From: Massilia sp. PDC64
GTDB taxonomy: Bacteria > Pseudomonadota > Gammaproteobacteria > Burkholderiales > Burkholderiaceae_D
Direction of reading: 5' to 3'
NCBI RefSeq assembly: GCF_900101265.1
Contig: NZ_FMZS01000010.1
Coordinates: 124,001 to 188,000, forward strand
DNA length: 64,000 nt
In this document: positions 43,151-51,556 of the stretch, piece by piece
How the letters are laid out: each line of letters opens with the position of its first letter
How positions within the stretch are numbered: the first letter of the stretch is position 1
Notes under the pieces: model-generated
Database searches by the model: none
What the model saw: only the letters and a program-made list of their open reading frames with translations
What the model was told of the DNA's origin: nothing
Made by a program: the position numbers and the translations under genes

Positions 43151-44467
43151 ATGGCCAAGATCATCGGCGCAATCGCCTCTTCGCACACCCCGACCATCGG
43201 CTTCGCCCTGGACGCCAACAAGCAGAACGACGCCGTCTGGGCACCGATCTTCAAGGCGTACGAACCGGTGCGCCAATGGCTGGACGAGAAGAAGCCGGAC
43301 GTCCTGCTGGTCGTCTACAACGACCACGTGACCTCGTTCTTCTTCGATCACTACTCGGCGTTCGCGCTGGGCGTCGGCGACCGCTGGCTGCCGGCCGACG
43401 AGGGCGGTGGCGCGCGCGACCTGCCGGCGGTGGGCGGCCATGCGGCGCTGGCGCGGCACATCGGGCAGTCGCTCGTCGCCGACGAATTCGACATGTCCTT
43501 CTTCCAGGGCAAGCCGCTCGACCACGGCTGCTTCTCGCCGCTGTCGATCATGTGGCCGCAGAAGCAGGAGGGTGGCTGGCCCGGCACGATCGTGCCGCTG
43601 CAGTGCGGCGTGCTGCAGTTCCCGGTGCCGTCCGCGCGCCGCTGCTTCAAGCTGGGCCAGGCCCTGCGCCGCGCCATCGAAAGCTATCCGGACGACGACC
43701 TGAAGGTGGCCATCGTCGCCACCGGCGGCCTGTCGCACCAGGTGCATGGCGAGCGCTGCGGTTTTAACAACACGTCCTGGGACGCCGAATTCCTCGACCT
43801 GTTCGAGAAGGATCCGGAAGTCATCCTGAACATGACGCAGGCCGAGCTGGCGAAGCTGGGCGGCTGGGAAGGCGCCGAGATCATCATGTGGATGATCATG
43901 CGCGGCGCGATGCCGGCCCGTATCAACTGCCTGCACCGCGAGTACTACCTGCCGTCGATGACGGGCATCGCGGTGGCCGTGTACGAAAGCGATGTCGCGG
44001 TCGATCCGGCACGCCAGGCCCGCGCCAACGCGGAACATCGCGCGCACATCGCCCACGAGACGGCAGGCGCGGAAGAACTCGAGGGCACGTATCCGTTCAC
44101 CCTCGAGCGCAGCGTGGCGCATTACCGCATCAACAGCTACCTGCACCAGCTGATCAGGCCCGAGTTCCGCGTGCGCTTCCTGGCCGACCCTGTCGCCACC
44201 TACGAGGAAGCGGGCCTCACGCAGGAGGAGCGCGACCTGATCGCGCGGCGCGACTGGCGCGGCATGATCCGGTACGGCGTCATCTTCTTCCTGCTGGAGA
44301 AGCTGGGCGCGGTGGTGGGCGTCTCGAACCTGCACATCTATGCCGCCATGCGCGGCGAGTCGCTGGAAGACTTCCAGAAGACCCGCAACACCAGGGCCCT
44401 GTACTCGGTCGCCGGCAAGGGCGCCGCCGCTACGGTCGACTGGAACAGGGACGGCGCCAGGTCCTGA
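43151..44467 (+). CDS. desB: Gallate dioxygenase (LigAB-type extradiol, fused alpha/beta; DesB/GalA)
   Basis: 438 aa. The N-terminal LigB-like catalytic domain (about residues 1-285) carries Fe(II) ligands H12 (SSHTPTIGF) and H59 (YNDHVTSFF), plus the His-rich ATGGLSHQVHGE block. The C-terminal LigA-like domain (about 300-420: YRINSYLHQLIRPEFRVRFLADPVATYEEAGLTQEERDLIARRDWRGMIRYGVIFFLLEKLGAV) is fused to it, the arrangement of gallate dioxygenases, whereas protocatechuate 4,5-dioxygenase has separate LigA and LigB. Reaction: gallate plus O2 to 4-oxalomesaconate, cytoplasmic. Downstream steps are encoded at 37456-40303. Confidence 0.94.
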   Translation: MAKIIGAIASSHTPTIGFALDANKQNDAVWAPIFKAYEPVRQWLDEKKPDVLLVVYNDHVTSFFFDHYSAFALGVGDRWLPADEGGGARDLPAVGGHAALARHIGQSLVADEFDMSFFQGKPLDHGCFSPLSIMWPQKQEGGWPGTIVPLQCGVLQFPVPSARRCFKLGQALRRAIESYPDDDLKVAIVATGGLSHQVHGERCGFNNTSWDAEFLDLFEKDPEVILNMTQAELAKLGGWEGAEIIMWMIMRGAMPARINCLHREYYLPSMTGIAVAVYESDVAVDPARQARANAEHRAHIAHETAGAEELEGTYPFTLERSVAHYRINSYLHQLIRPEFRVRFLADPVATYEEAGLTQEERDLIARRDWRGMIRYGVIFFLLEKLGAVVGVSNLHIYAAMRGESLEDFQKTRNTRALYSVAGKGAAATVDWNRDGARS

Positions 44468-44525
44468 TCCGCGGGTAGTCATTCCCTGAACAAGAGCAAG
44501 GCGGACGCCGCGTGCGTCCCGCCCG

Positions 44526-44549
44526 GGCGGCGCTCGCCCCTGCGCCGCC
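44526..44549 (+). other. Hairpin between gallate dioxygenase and porin genes
   Basis: GGCGGCGC (44526-44533) and GCGCCGCC (44542-44549), perfect 8-bp stem with an 8-base loop, 59 bases after the dioxygenase stop and 40 bases before the porin start. No T-run. Could reduce read-through or protect the upstream message. The remainder of the 121-base gap holds only the porin RBS (AAGGAG). Confidence 0.45.
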
Positions 44550-44588
44550 GACGACAACATTCATTCACAAAAAAGCTAAGGAGATACC

Positions 44589-45671
44589 ATGAAAAAGATG
44601 ATCGCCATCGCCGCCATCGCGGCGTGCGGCGCCGCCCACGCACAGACGAACGTCACGATGTACGGCCTGCTGGACACCGCCATCGACTACAACACGAACA
44701 CCGACACGGCGGGCCACAGCCGCACGTGGATGCCGAGCCTCGGCGGCGGCATGTTTCCGTCCCGGATCGGCTTCCGCGGTACCGAAGACCTGGGCGGCGG
44801 CCTGAAGGCGATCTTCACGCTGGAGACGGGCATCTACACGGACAGCGGCACGACGGGCCAGGGCAACCGCCTGTTCGGCCGCCAGGCGTGGGTCGGCCTC
44901 GCCGGCAGCTGGGGCCAGGTGACGCTGGGCCGCAACTACAACATGCTGTACAACTCGATGCCGGAAGTGGAGATCATCGGCCCGGCGCAGTATGGACTCG
45001 GCTCGCTCGACGCGGGCATCCCGAACGGCCGTACCGACAACTCGGTCGCCTATAGAGGCACGTTCGGCGCGCTGACGGTGGGCGCAACGTACAGCCTCGG
45101 CCGCGACGTGTCGAACGCCGGCGGTCCGGGCGGCACCAACTGCCCGGGTGAAGCGGCGGCCGATGCGCAGGCCTGCCGCGAGTGGTCGGCCATGCTGCGC
45201 TACGACACCCCGACGTGGGGCATTACGAGCGCCTACGACCGCAAGAACGGCGGCACGGGCGCGGCGGCCGGCCTCACCACGAGCAGCCTGACGGACAGCC
45301 GCCTGCACCTGGCCGGCTACACGAAGTTCGACGCCTGGCGCCTGGCCGCCGGCGCTGTCGTGCGCGACAACGAAGGCGCGCCGGCCACGCCGCGCAGCAA
45401 CCTGTATTACTTCGACGGCGCCTATAAACTGTCGCCGGCCGTGACGCTCGACGGCCTCGCCGGCCGCCTGGACTACAAGAACAGCGGCAACGACAGCACC
45501 CTGTATATGCTGCGCGCGATCTACGACTTCTCGAAGCGCACGTCGACCTACGTCGCCATCGGCCACGTGAGCAACAGCGGCACGGCGGCGGTGGCGCTGT
45601 CCGCCGGCGGCGCCGTCGGCGCGGGCATGGCACAGAACGGCATCATCACCGGCATCAAGCACGCGTTCTGA
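44589..45671 (+). CDS. Gram-negative general porin, gallate locus
   Basis: 360 aa outer-membrane porin. Signal peptide MKKMIAIAAIAACGAAHA and mature start QTNVTMYGLLDTAIDYNTNTDTAGHSRTWMPSLGGGMFPSRIGFRGTEDLGGGLKAIFTLETG. Later blocks: RLFGRQAWVGLAGSWGQVTLGRNYN, DNSVAYRGTFGALTVGATYSLGRD; C-terminal IITGIKHAF. Same subfamily as the porin at 18961-20097, sharing the two-Cys loop (NCPGEAAADAQACREWSAML). Expected to carry gallate-like acids through the outer membrane. Only 5 bases separate its stop from the chemoreceptor start. Confidence 0.95.
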   Translation: MKKMIAIAAIAACGAAHAQTNVTMYGLLDTAIDYNTNTDTAGHSRTWMPSLGGGMFPSRIGFRGTEDLGGGLKAIFTLETGIYTDSGTTGQGNRLFGRQAWVGLAGSWGQVTLGRNYNMLYNSMPEVEIIGPAQYGLGSLDAGIPNGRTDNSVAYRGTFGALTVGATYSLGRDVSNAGGPGGTNCPGEAAADAQACREWSAMLRYDTPTWGITSAYDRKNGGTGAAAGLTTSSLTDSRLHLAGYTKFDAWRLAAGAVVRDNEGAPATPRSNLYYFDGAYKLSPAVTLDGLAGRLDYKNSGNDSTLYMLRAIYDFSKRTSTYVAIGHVSNSGTAAVALSAGGAVGAGMAQNGIITGIKHAF

Positions 45672-45676
45672 TCGCC

Positions 45677-47227
45677 ATGGAAATCGGCAAACGCCTCGGC
45701 CTCGGCTTCGGCGCCATCCTGGCGACGATGGTGCTGACCACCGCCGTCGGCGCCTGGCGCCTGGACGACGTGACCAGCGCGACCCGGGCCATGACGTCCG
45801 AACCGTTGACCAAGGAGCGGCTGGTCTCCGACTTCCACACCCTGATCTTCGGTTCGGTGCGCCGCACGACCGCCATCGTCAAGAGCACCGATCCGCAACT
45901 GGCCACGTTCTTCAGGGAAGAAACCGTCTGGTCCATGAAGCAGGGCGACGTGATTCTCGGGCAGCTCGTACCTTTGCTGACCGAGACTGAGGAAAAGGCC
46001 CAGTACCAGCTCGCGATGTCCAGGCGGGAGGCCTACAACTCGGCGCGCGACCGGGCGACCAGGGCCAAGGCCGAGGGCAGGATGGATGACGCCGCCGCCA
46101 TCTTCGAGAAAGAGTTCCGGCCGGCCGCGCGCGCGTTCCAGCAAGCGTTGCAGGACCTTGTGACGATGCAGCGCAGGAAGATCGACGCTCACGCGAGGAC
46201 GATCGGTGAACTCGGCAGGGTCAGCACGATCATGATGGCGATCCTCACCGGGGCCGCCGTCTTGCTGGGGGCTGCAAGCGCCTGGTGGCTGACGCGGTCG
46301 ATCGTGCGGCCGATCCGCGCAGCGGTCGCCGTCGCCGAGACCGTTGCCAGCGGCAACCTCACGCGCCGTATCGAATCCACGTCCGGCGACGAGACCGGCG
46401 CGCTGCTGCGCGCGCTGCGCCACATGAACGACAGCCTGGCAGGCATCGTGGCCGAGGTTCGCCAGGGCACCGATACCATCGTCACCGTCGCGCAGGAGAT
46501 CGGCGCCGGCAACCTCGACCTCTCGGCGCGCACGGAGCAGCAGGCGGGTTCGCTGGAAGAAACCGCCTCGTCGATGGAAGAGCTGACGATTACGGTGCGC
46601 CGGAATGCGGACAACGCCCACGAGGCCAACCGTCTCGCCATCGACGCGGCGAAGATCGCGGCCCGGGGCGGCGCCGTCGTCGCGGAAGTCGTCGCAATGA
46701 TGGGCTCCATCAACGAGTCGGCGAACAGGATCGTCGACATCATCGGCGTCATCGACGGCATCGCGTTCCAGACCAATATCCTGGCGTTGAACGCTGCCGT
46801 CGAGGCGGCGCGTGCGGGCGAGCAGGGGCGCGGCTTCGCGGTGGTGGCATCGGAAGTGCGCAACCTGGCGCAGCGCTCGGCCGCCGCGGCCAGGGAGATC
46901 AAGGCACTGATCTGCGCATCGGCGGCGGAAGTCGACGCCGGCACCCGGCTCGTCAATCAGGCCGGCACGACCATGGAGCAGGTGGTGACGAGCGTGCGCC
47001 GGGTCACCGGCATCATCGCCGAGATCAGCGAGGCGAGCCAGGAACAGACGCTCGGCATCGAGCAGGTCAACAGCGCGATCGGGCAGATGGACCAGGCGAC
47101 GCAGCAGAACGCGGCGCTCGTCGAGCAGGCGGCAGCCGCCGCGGCCTCGATGCAGGAGCAGGCGGGCCGGCTCGCGGACATGGTCCGCGTATTCCGGCTC
47201 GACGATCCAGCGATGGCCCTGACCTAG
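45677..47227 (+). CDS. Methyl-accepting chemotaxis protein, gallate locus
   Basis: 516 aa. N-terminal helix (GLGFGAILATMVLTTAVGAW), helical 4HB-type periplasmic domain (about residues 33-185), second helix (IMMAILTGAAVLLGAASAWWL, about 190-210), HAMP, methylation helices and signalling tip IDGIAFQTNILALNAAVEAARAGEQGRGFAVVASEVRNLAQRSAAAAREIKAL (about 359-412). No C-terminal tether pentapeptide. It starts 5 bases after the porin stop with no clear RBS of its own, so it is probably translated by coupling to the porin. Context suggests taxis toward gallate or a related phenolic acid. Confidence 0.92.
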   Translation: MEIGKRLGLGFGAILATMVLTTAVGAWRLDDVTSATRAMTSEPLTKERLVSDFHTLIFGSVRRTTAIVKSTDPQLATFFREETVWSMKQGDVILGQLVPLLTETEEKAQYQLAMSRREAYNSARDRATRAKAEGRMDDAAAIFEKEFRPAARAFQQALQDLVTMQRRKIDAHARTIGELGRVSTIMMAILTGAAVLLGAASAWWLTRSIVRPIRAAVAVAETVASGNLTRRIESTSGDETGALLRALRHMNDSLAGIVAEVRQGTDTIVTVAQEIGAGNLDLSARTEQQAGSLEETASSMEELTITVRRNADNAHEANRLAIDAAKIAARGGAVVAEVVAMMGSINESANRIVDIIGVIDGIAFQTNILALNAAVEAARAGEQGRGFAVVASEVRNLAQRSAAAAREIKALICASAAEVDAGTRLVNQAGTTMEQVVTSVRRVTGIIAEISEASQEQTLGIEQVNSAIGQMDQATQQNAALVEQAAAAAASMQEQAGRLADMVRVFRLDDPAMALT

Positions 47228-47277
47228 GTCGCGTCGTTCGTCCCCAGTGTTCGCGTAGAAGATGCGCTGGCGGAGAG

Positions 47278-48210
47278 TTACGCCGGGGCGTTCCTGCGCA
47301 GCAGCGCCGCGAAATCGGCGAGGTTCAGGCGCGGATCGAGTCCGTGCGCCACGCGCACGTCGCGGCCGGGGATGACGTCGCCGTGGCTGCCGTCGTCCAG
47401 GATCCGGCGCACGGGGCGCACGGCAAAGGGCGTGGCCGCCGGGTCGAATGCCGTCGCCGTGACGAGCGGGCTGTCGCCGAAGGTCAGCGTGCCGGCCAGC
47501 CGCACGAACGGCGGCAGCCGGCGGTACCGGTCGACCAGCCACGCCGCCAACGGCGAGATGGTCCGAAACGTCGTCTCCAGTTCCGCGACGGCGACCTGGA
47601 AGCGCCGGTATTCCTCGGCCGGGATCTGCAGGACCGGCAGGCGCGAGTCCTCGAACACGGTCCTGGCCGCGGCGATGTCCGTGGACAGGTTGTACTCGGC
47701 GCCGCCGTCCGCGAGCCCGCCGATCCAGACGAGGGACATACGGCCGGCGATGTCCGGACGCAGGCGCAGCGCGGCCGCCACGTTCGCCAGCGGGCCGCCG
47801 CAGGCGAGGACGAGCGGCAACGGATCGTCGCGCAGGGCTTCGGCGACGATCGCCCGCGCCGCTGCACCGTCCATGCCGTCGCCGGCGACCACGGGCGGCC
47901 GTGCGGACGGGAAGAAGCGGCGCAGCATCTCGCGCGCCAGCCGTGCACCGGCCGTCGCCGTCGACGTCGGGTCCAGGCCTGCGAGGCCGGCGAGCTTCGC
48001 ATCGAGCGCGGAAGTCGTGACGAGGACCGTACGCGTCGTCGGCGCCAGCAACTGGTGCGCCAGCGCGACCAGGCCGTCGGGGTCGCCGGCGAAATCGTTG
48101 TCGACGATGACCCGGGCCAGCGGCCGCTGCGCGATGGCGCGCGGCGGCGCGGCGAGCGCGTGCGCGAGCGGCAGCGCCGCGAGGGTGCCCAGCAGATGGC
48201 GCCGCTTCAT
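47278..48210 (-). CDS. Exported nucleoside-hydrolase-like protein
   Basis: 310 aa inosine/uridine-preferring nucleoside hydrolase fold. N-terminus MKRRHLLGTLAALPLAHALAAPP is a signal peptide (twin-Arg, Tat-like). The Ca-binding Asp cluster reads VIVDNDFAGDPDGLVALA, a variant of the usual DxDxGxDDA in which the adjacent Asp pair is split by Pro. Other blocks: LVLACGGPLANVAAALRLRPDIAGRMSLVWIGGLADGGAEYNLSTDIAAARTVF. It overlaps the rhamnosidase gene by 4 bases (ATGA), so they are translated together. In a glycoside locus the substrate may be another N- or O-riboside/glycoside rather than nucleosides. The gene has no obvious terminator; 50 bases separate it from the chemoreceptor stop. Confidence 0.82.
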   Translation of the reverse strand: MKRRHLLGTLAALPLAHALAAPPRAIAQRPLARVIVDNDFAGDPDGLVALAHQLLAPTTRTVLVTTSALDAKLAGLAGLDPTSTATAGARLAREMLRRFFPSARPPVVAGDGMDGAAARAIVAEALRDDPLPLVLACGGPLANVAAALRLRPDIAGRMSLVWIGGLADGGAEYNLSTDIAAARTVFEDSRLPVLQIPAEEYRRFQVAVAELETTFRTISPLAAWLVDRYRRLPPFVRLAGTLTFGDSPLVTATAFDPAATPFAVRPVRRILDDGSHGDVIPGRDVRVAHGLDPRLNLADFAALLRRNAPA

Positions 48211-51200
48211 CGGCGCACCCGCAGCGTGACGGGGCCGATCAGGCCCGATGGGCGCAGCGGCGCGTCGGCCTTGTAAGTGGGCGCCGTGGTGAACGTGACC
48301 TTGTCCGCGCCCGGCTGCGCGTCGCCGATCAGGCGGTTGACCCACAGATTCGCCACCCGCACCTCGACCGTGTTCGTGCCGGCGGCGACGAGGCTGCCGA
48401 CGTCGACCTCGTACGGCGCCTTCCACGCGATGCCGGCCGGCTTGCCGTTGACGAGGACTTCCGCCACGTCGCCGACCCGTCCGAGATCCAGCTTCAGCGC
48501 GGTACCCGGCTTCACGTCGGCCGGCAGCGCGAAGGTCGTGCGGTAGATGCTCGTCCCGGAAAAATACCGGACGCGCGGATCAGCACTGTCCGCGAGCGAC
48601 CCCGGACGTCCCTGGTCGATGGCGGCGGGCGCTGCGAGGCCGTCGAAACGGATCGTCCAGGTGCCGTCGAGCGTGGCCGCCTGCGACCATGCGGGCCGCG
48701 TCACCGTGACCGCCTGCGCCCTGGCCGGCCGGCGGAACACGACGAATACGGACTCGTTCGCGCCCAGCGCCAGCGGCACGACCGTACCGGTCTTCCTGAT
48801 GCGGTAGCTGGCGGGTTCCGCGCGGCCGCTGTCCGCGTGCCAGAACTCGGCCGCCTTGCCGCGCACGTTGAAGCGGGCGTCCGCGCGGATGGCCTGGCCC
48901 GACCGGTTGGCGATGAAATACACGTCGCCGTCGGCCAGGCGCCGGTGCACGAACGGCAGCGCGGCACCGTCCGCGCCGTCGTATTCCACGTCCGGCACGT
49001 GGCCCGCCTGTGCCAGCGCGGCTTCCACGTCGCGGCCGGCAATGACGCGTCCCCGGCCCACGCGCGTGACGGGTGCGCCGCTCCACATGCGCTTGACGAG
49101 CGCCGCGAATGCCGCGGGGTCGTCCGCGAGACCCGGCGTGGCGACGGGCGCCGGCCCGACGATCGTCGCGCCCTGCGCGGCCAGTGCTTCCAGGCGGCGC
49201 AGCGTGGCCAAGGTCATGCGGCTGCTCGCGCCGCCCAGGTACAGCACGCGGTAGCGCGCGCCGGACGCCGAAACGACGTCGCCGTCCTTGGCCGCGAGCC
49301 GGTTCGCCAGCGCGTCGGCGTTGACGAAATCGTAGGCGTAGCGGCGGGGCGCGTCCGCCGGCTGTCCCCGTTTGTACAGTGACACGAGCGGCGCTTCTTC
49401 GCCGTAGAAGTACGCGACGTCGGCGTAGTAGCGGCCCTGCTGCAGCATCCAGCTGCTGCGCGCCATGTAGTCGACCCACGGCCGCGCCATGCCGGCCCAC
49501 GTCTCGTTGCGGTTGAAGTACTGGCCGAAGATCGCCAACGACAGGCCCGGCTTCCTGTCGTCGCCCAGCGGCTGGTGCACCGACGTGTGGATCACGGGCA
49601 GGTTGACGCCGCTGGCGAATTCCATGTCGATCATCGGCCGCAGGTCGGCGGGTGCGAACGCCCACGGCGCCATCGCGCTCGTCATCGATTCGGCGGCGAC
49701 GAGGTTCTGGCCGTAGACGTGCGCCACGGATGCGGCGCCCCGCATGTCGGCGATCGCGGTCGGATTCGGGCCGAATTCCGGGCGGTAGGTCCACATTGCC
49801 GCCATCGGCACGCTCGCGTGGCTGCGCATCGCCATGTCGTCGCCCAGGGTGACGCGCGCGCTTTCCAGTGCCTCGCCGTACACGCGCAGGCCGTGCTCGC
49901 GCGCCACCTGCGCCACCGTGCCGTAGTGTTCGCGGGCCATGAGGTCGGCCAGCGTGCGGCGGTAGTCGTACAGGAAGGCGTCCGTGCGGGCGCGGTTGCC
50001 GATGACGACGCCGGCGAGTGCCGGCAGCCATGGTCGCGCGTCGTAGCCGCGCAGGCGCCTGAACTGTTCCAGCAGGCGCGGGGTCCAGTTCGAGGCGCCC
50101 ACCTCGATGCTGTCCGTGACGAGCGCGCGCACGCCGCGCTTGCCGACGAGGTCCTTGCCGGCCGCCGTCTCGTACTTCGACAGATACGTTTCCAGGTAGC
50201 GGCGCACGGCGTCGCCGTCGTACTTGTCGACTTCGAGACCCGTCGCTTCAGGCGTGGCCGGATGGTTCTCCGTGCCCGTGAGCGACCAGGCCAGGCGCAG
50301 GATCTTCCACGTGCCGGCGGGCGGCGTCCAGTGTAGCGTGCCGTCCGCGCCCACCTTGTCCGTCAGGTCGACGATGCGCTCCGCCTCGACGCCTGCTTCG
50401 TGCGGGTCCACGCCGGCGTCGAGCGCGTGGTAGTCGTCCACGGTGGCGAAGCCGGCCTTCGCCTCGAACTGGTTGACCCTGGGTTCGGCCGACAGCGCCA
50501 GTTGCGCGAGACGCAGGGGCTTGGCCTGGCCGAGCGCGCCGAACGGACCCGTATCCGCGCCCGGTACGGGCATGAACGCGGGGTTCGGCACCGGCGGTGT
50601 CGCGTGCACGACGACGCGGAAGTGCGCCGCCGTCACCGGCGCGAAGCCGGCCGTCGCCGGCACGAGCGCCAGCGGGAGATCGGCGACCTTGCGCCAGCTG
50701 GCGCCGTCGTCGCTCGCTTCCAGTACGGGTGCGAGGGCCGCGCCGTCGAACAGCGTGGCGACGCCGGGGAAGAACAGGGTGGCGGAGCGCACCGTCTGTG
50801 GCGTGGCGTAATCGAGCGTGATGACCGCCGGCCGGTCCGGTGCCGGCGGCGGGAATTCCGCCACGGCGGACTCGCCGTCACGGGCCAGGCTGTCCGCGGG
50901 GAGGGCTCTGTCGCCGATGCGCACGGCGGGCAGCGGCAGCGTCGCGGCATCGACGGGGATCGCGAAGACGGCGATGTCCGCACCGTGGCGCGGCAGCTTG
51001 TCCGGCGCCGGGCGCTGGCCCATGATGTCCGGCTGGACGAACAGGTCCTGGAACGGCCCCGTCGTGCGCGGCGGCGCGGGCAGTGCCAGGTCGACGGGCC
51101 CGCCGCCGGCGACCGTCGCGGTGCTCCACACGAGCTTCTTCATGCCGTCTTCGGCCGGCACCCAGGGGCCGCCCGTCTCGCTCCAGCCGGCCGAGGCGGC

Positions 51201-51554
51201 GATGCCGAATTCCAGGTGCCGTTCTTCCGCAAGGCCGGCGGCGTAGCGGAATGCGTCCGCCCATTCGGGACTCATGTACGGCAGCCGGCGCGGGACGACC
51301 TGCGGCGTCATCATCTCGGCGTCGAAATTCTGCAGGCCGCCGAGGCCCGAGCGCGCCATCCAGTCGATATCCTGGCGAATGCCTTCCTTCGTGACGTTCC
51401 CGTTCAGCCAGTGCCACCAGACGCGGGGACGGGCGCTCTGCGGCGGATCGCTGAAACCGGCGGCGAGCGGATCGCCCGCCCAGGCCGGGACGGACAGGCA
51501 GGCGAGGGCCGCCGCCAGGGCGACGCGGCGCAGGGAGTGGGTGCGTGCGGCCAT
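48207..51554 (-). CDS. Exported GH106-type alpha-L-rhamnosidase
   Basis: 1115 aa. Signal peptide MAARTHSLRRVALAAALACLSVPAWA. N-terminal catalytic part: PPQSARPRVWWHWLNGNVTKEGIRQDIDWMARSGLGGLQNFDAEM and SPEWADAFRYAAGLAEERHLEFGIAASAGWSETGGPWV, typical of GH106. Mid region GVNLPVIHTSVHQPLGDDRKPGLSLAIFGQYFNRNETWAGMARPWVDYMARSSWMLQQGRYYADVAYFYGEEAP. C-terminal galactose-binding-like jelly roll (IYRTTFALPADVKPGTALKLDLGRVGDVAEVLVNGKPAGIAWKAPYEVDVGSLVAAGTNTVEVRVANLWVNRLIGD). GH106 enzymes remove terminal alpha-L-rhamnose, for example from rutinosides and pectin. It lies 2 bases after the TonB receptor gene and overlaps the next gene by 4 bases. Confidence 0.87.
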   Translation of the reverse strand: MAARTHSLRRVALAAALACLSVPAWAGDPLAAGFSDPPQSARPRVWWHWLNGNVTKEGIRQDIDWMARSGLGGLQNFDAEMMTPQVVPRRLPYMSPEWADAFRYAAGLAEERHLEFGIAASAGWSETGGPWVPAEDGMKKLVWSTATVAGGGPVDLALPAPPRTTGPFQDLFVQPDIMGQRPAPDKLPRHGADIAVFAIPVDAATLPLPAVRIGDRALPADSLARDGESAVAEFPPPAPDRPAVITLDYATPQTVRSATLFFPGVATLFDGAALAPVLEASDDGASWRKVADLPLALVPATAGFAPVTAAHFRVVVHATPPVPNPAFMPVPGADTGPFGALGQAKPLRLAQLALSAEPRVNQFEAKAGFATVDDYHALDAGVDPHEAGVEAERIVDLTDKVGADGTLHWTPPAGTWKILRLAWSLTGTENHPATPEATGLEVDKYDGDAVRRYLETYLSKYETAAGKDLVGKRGVRALVTDSIEVGASNWTPRLLEQFRRLRGYDARPWLPALAGVVIGNRARTDAFLYDYRRTLADLMAREHYGTVAQVAREHGLRVYGEALESARVTLGDDMAMRSHASVPMAAMWTYRPEFGPNPTAIADMRGAASVAHVYGQNLVAAESMTSAMAPWAFAPADLRPMIDMEFASGVNLPVIHTSVHQPLGDDRKPGLSLAIFGQYFNRNETWAGMARPWVDYMARSSWMLQQGRYYADVAYFYGEEAPLVSLYKRGQPADAPRRYAYDFVNADALANRLAAKDGDVVSASGARYRVLYLGGASSRMTLATLRRLEALAAQGATIVGPAPVATPGLADDPAAFAALVKRMWSGAPVTRVGRGRVIAGRDVEAALAQAGHVPDVEYDGADGAALPFVHRRLADGDVYFIANRSGQAIRADARFNVRGKAAEFWHADSGRAEPASYRIRKTGTVVPLALGANESVFVVFRRPARAQAVTVTRPAWSQAATLDGTWTIRFDGLAAPAAIDQGRPGSLADSADPRVRYFSGTSIYRTTFALPADVKPGTALKLDLGRVGDVAEVLVNGKPAGIAWKAPYEVDVGSLVAAGTNTVEVRVANLWVNRLIGDAQPGADKVTFTTAPTYKADAPLRPSGLIGPVTLRVRR

Positions 51555-51556
51555 GC

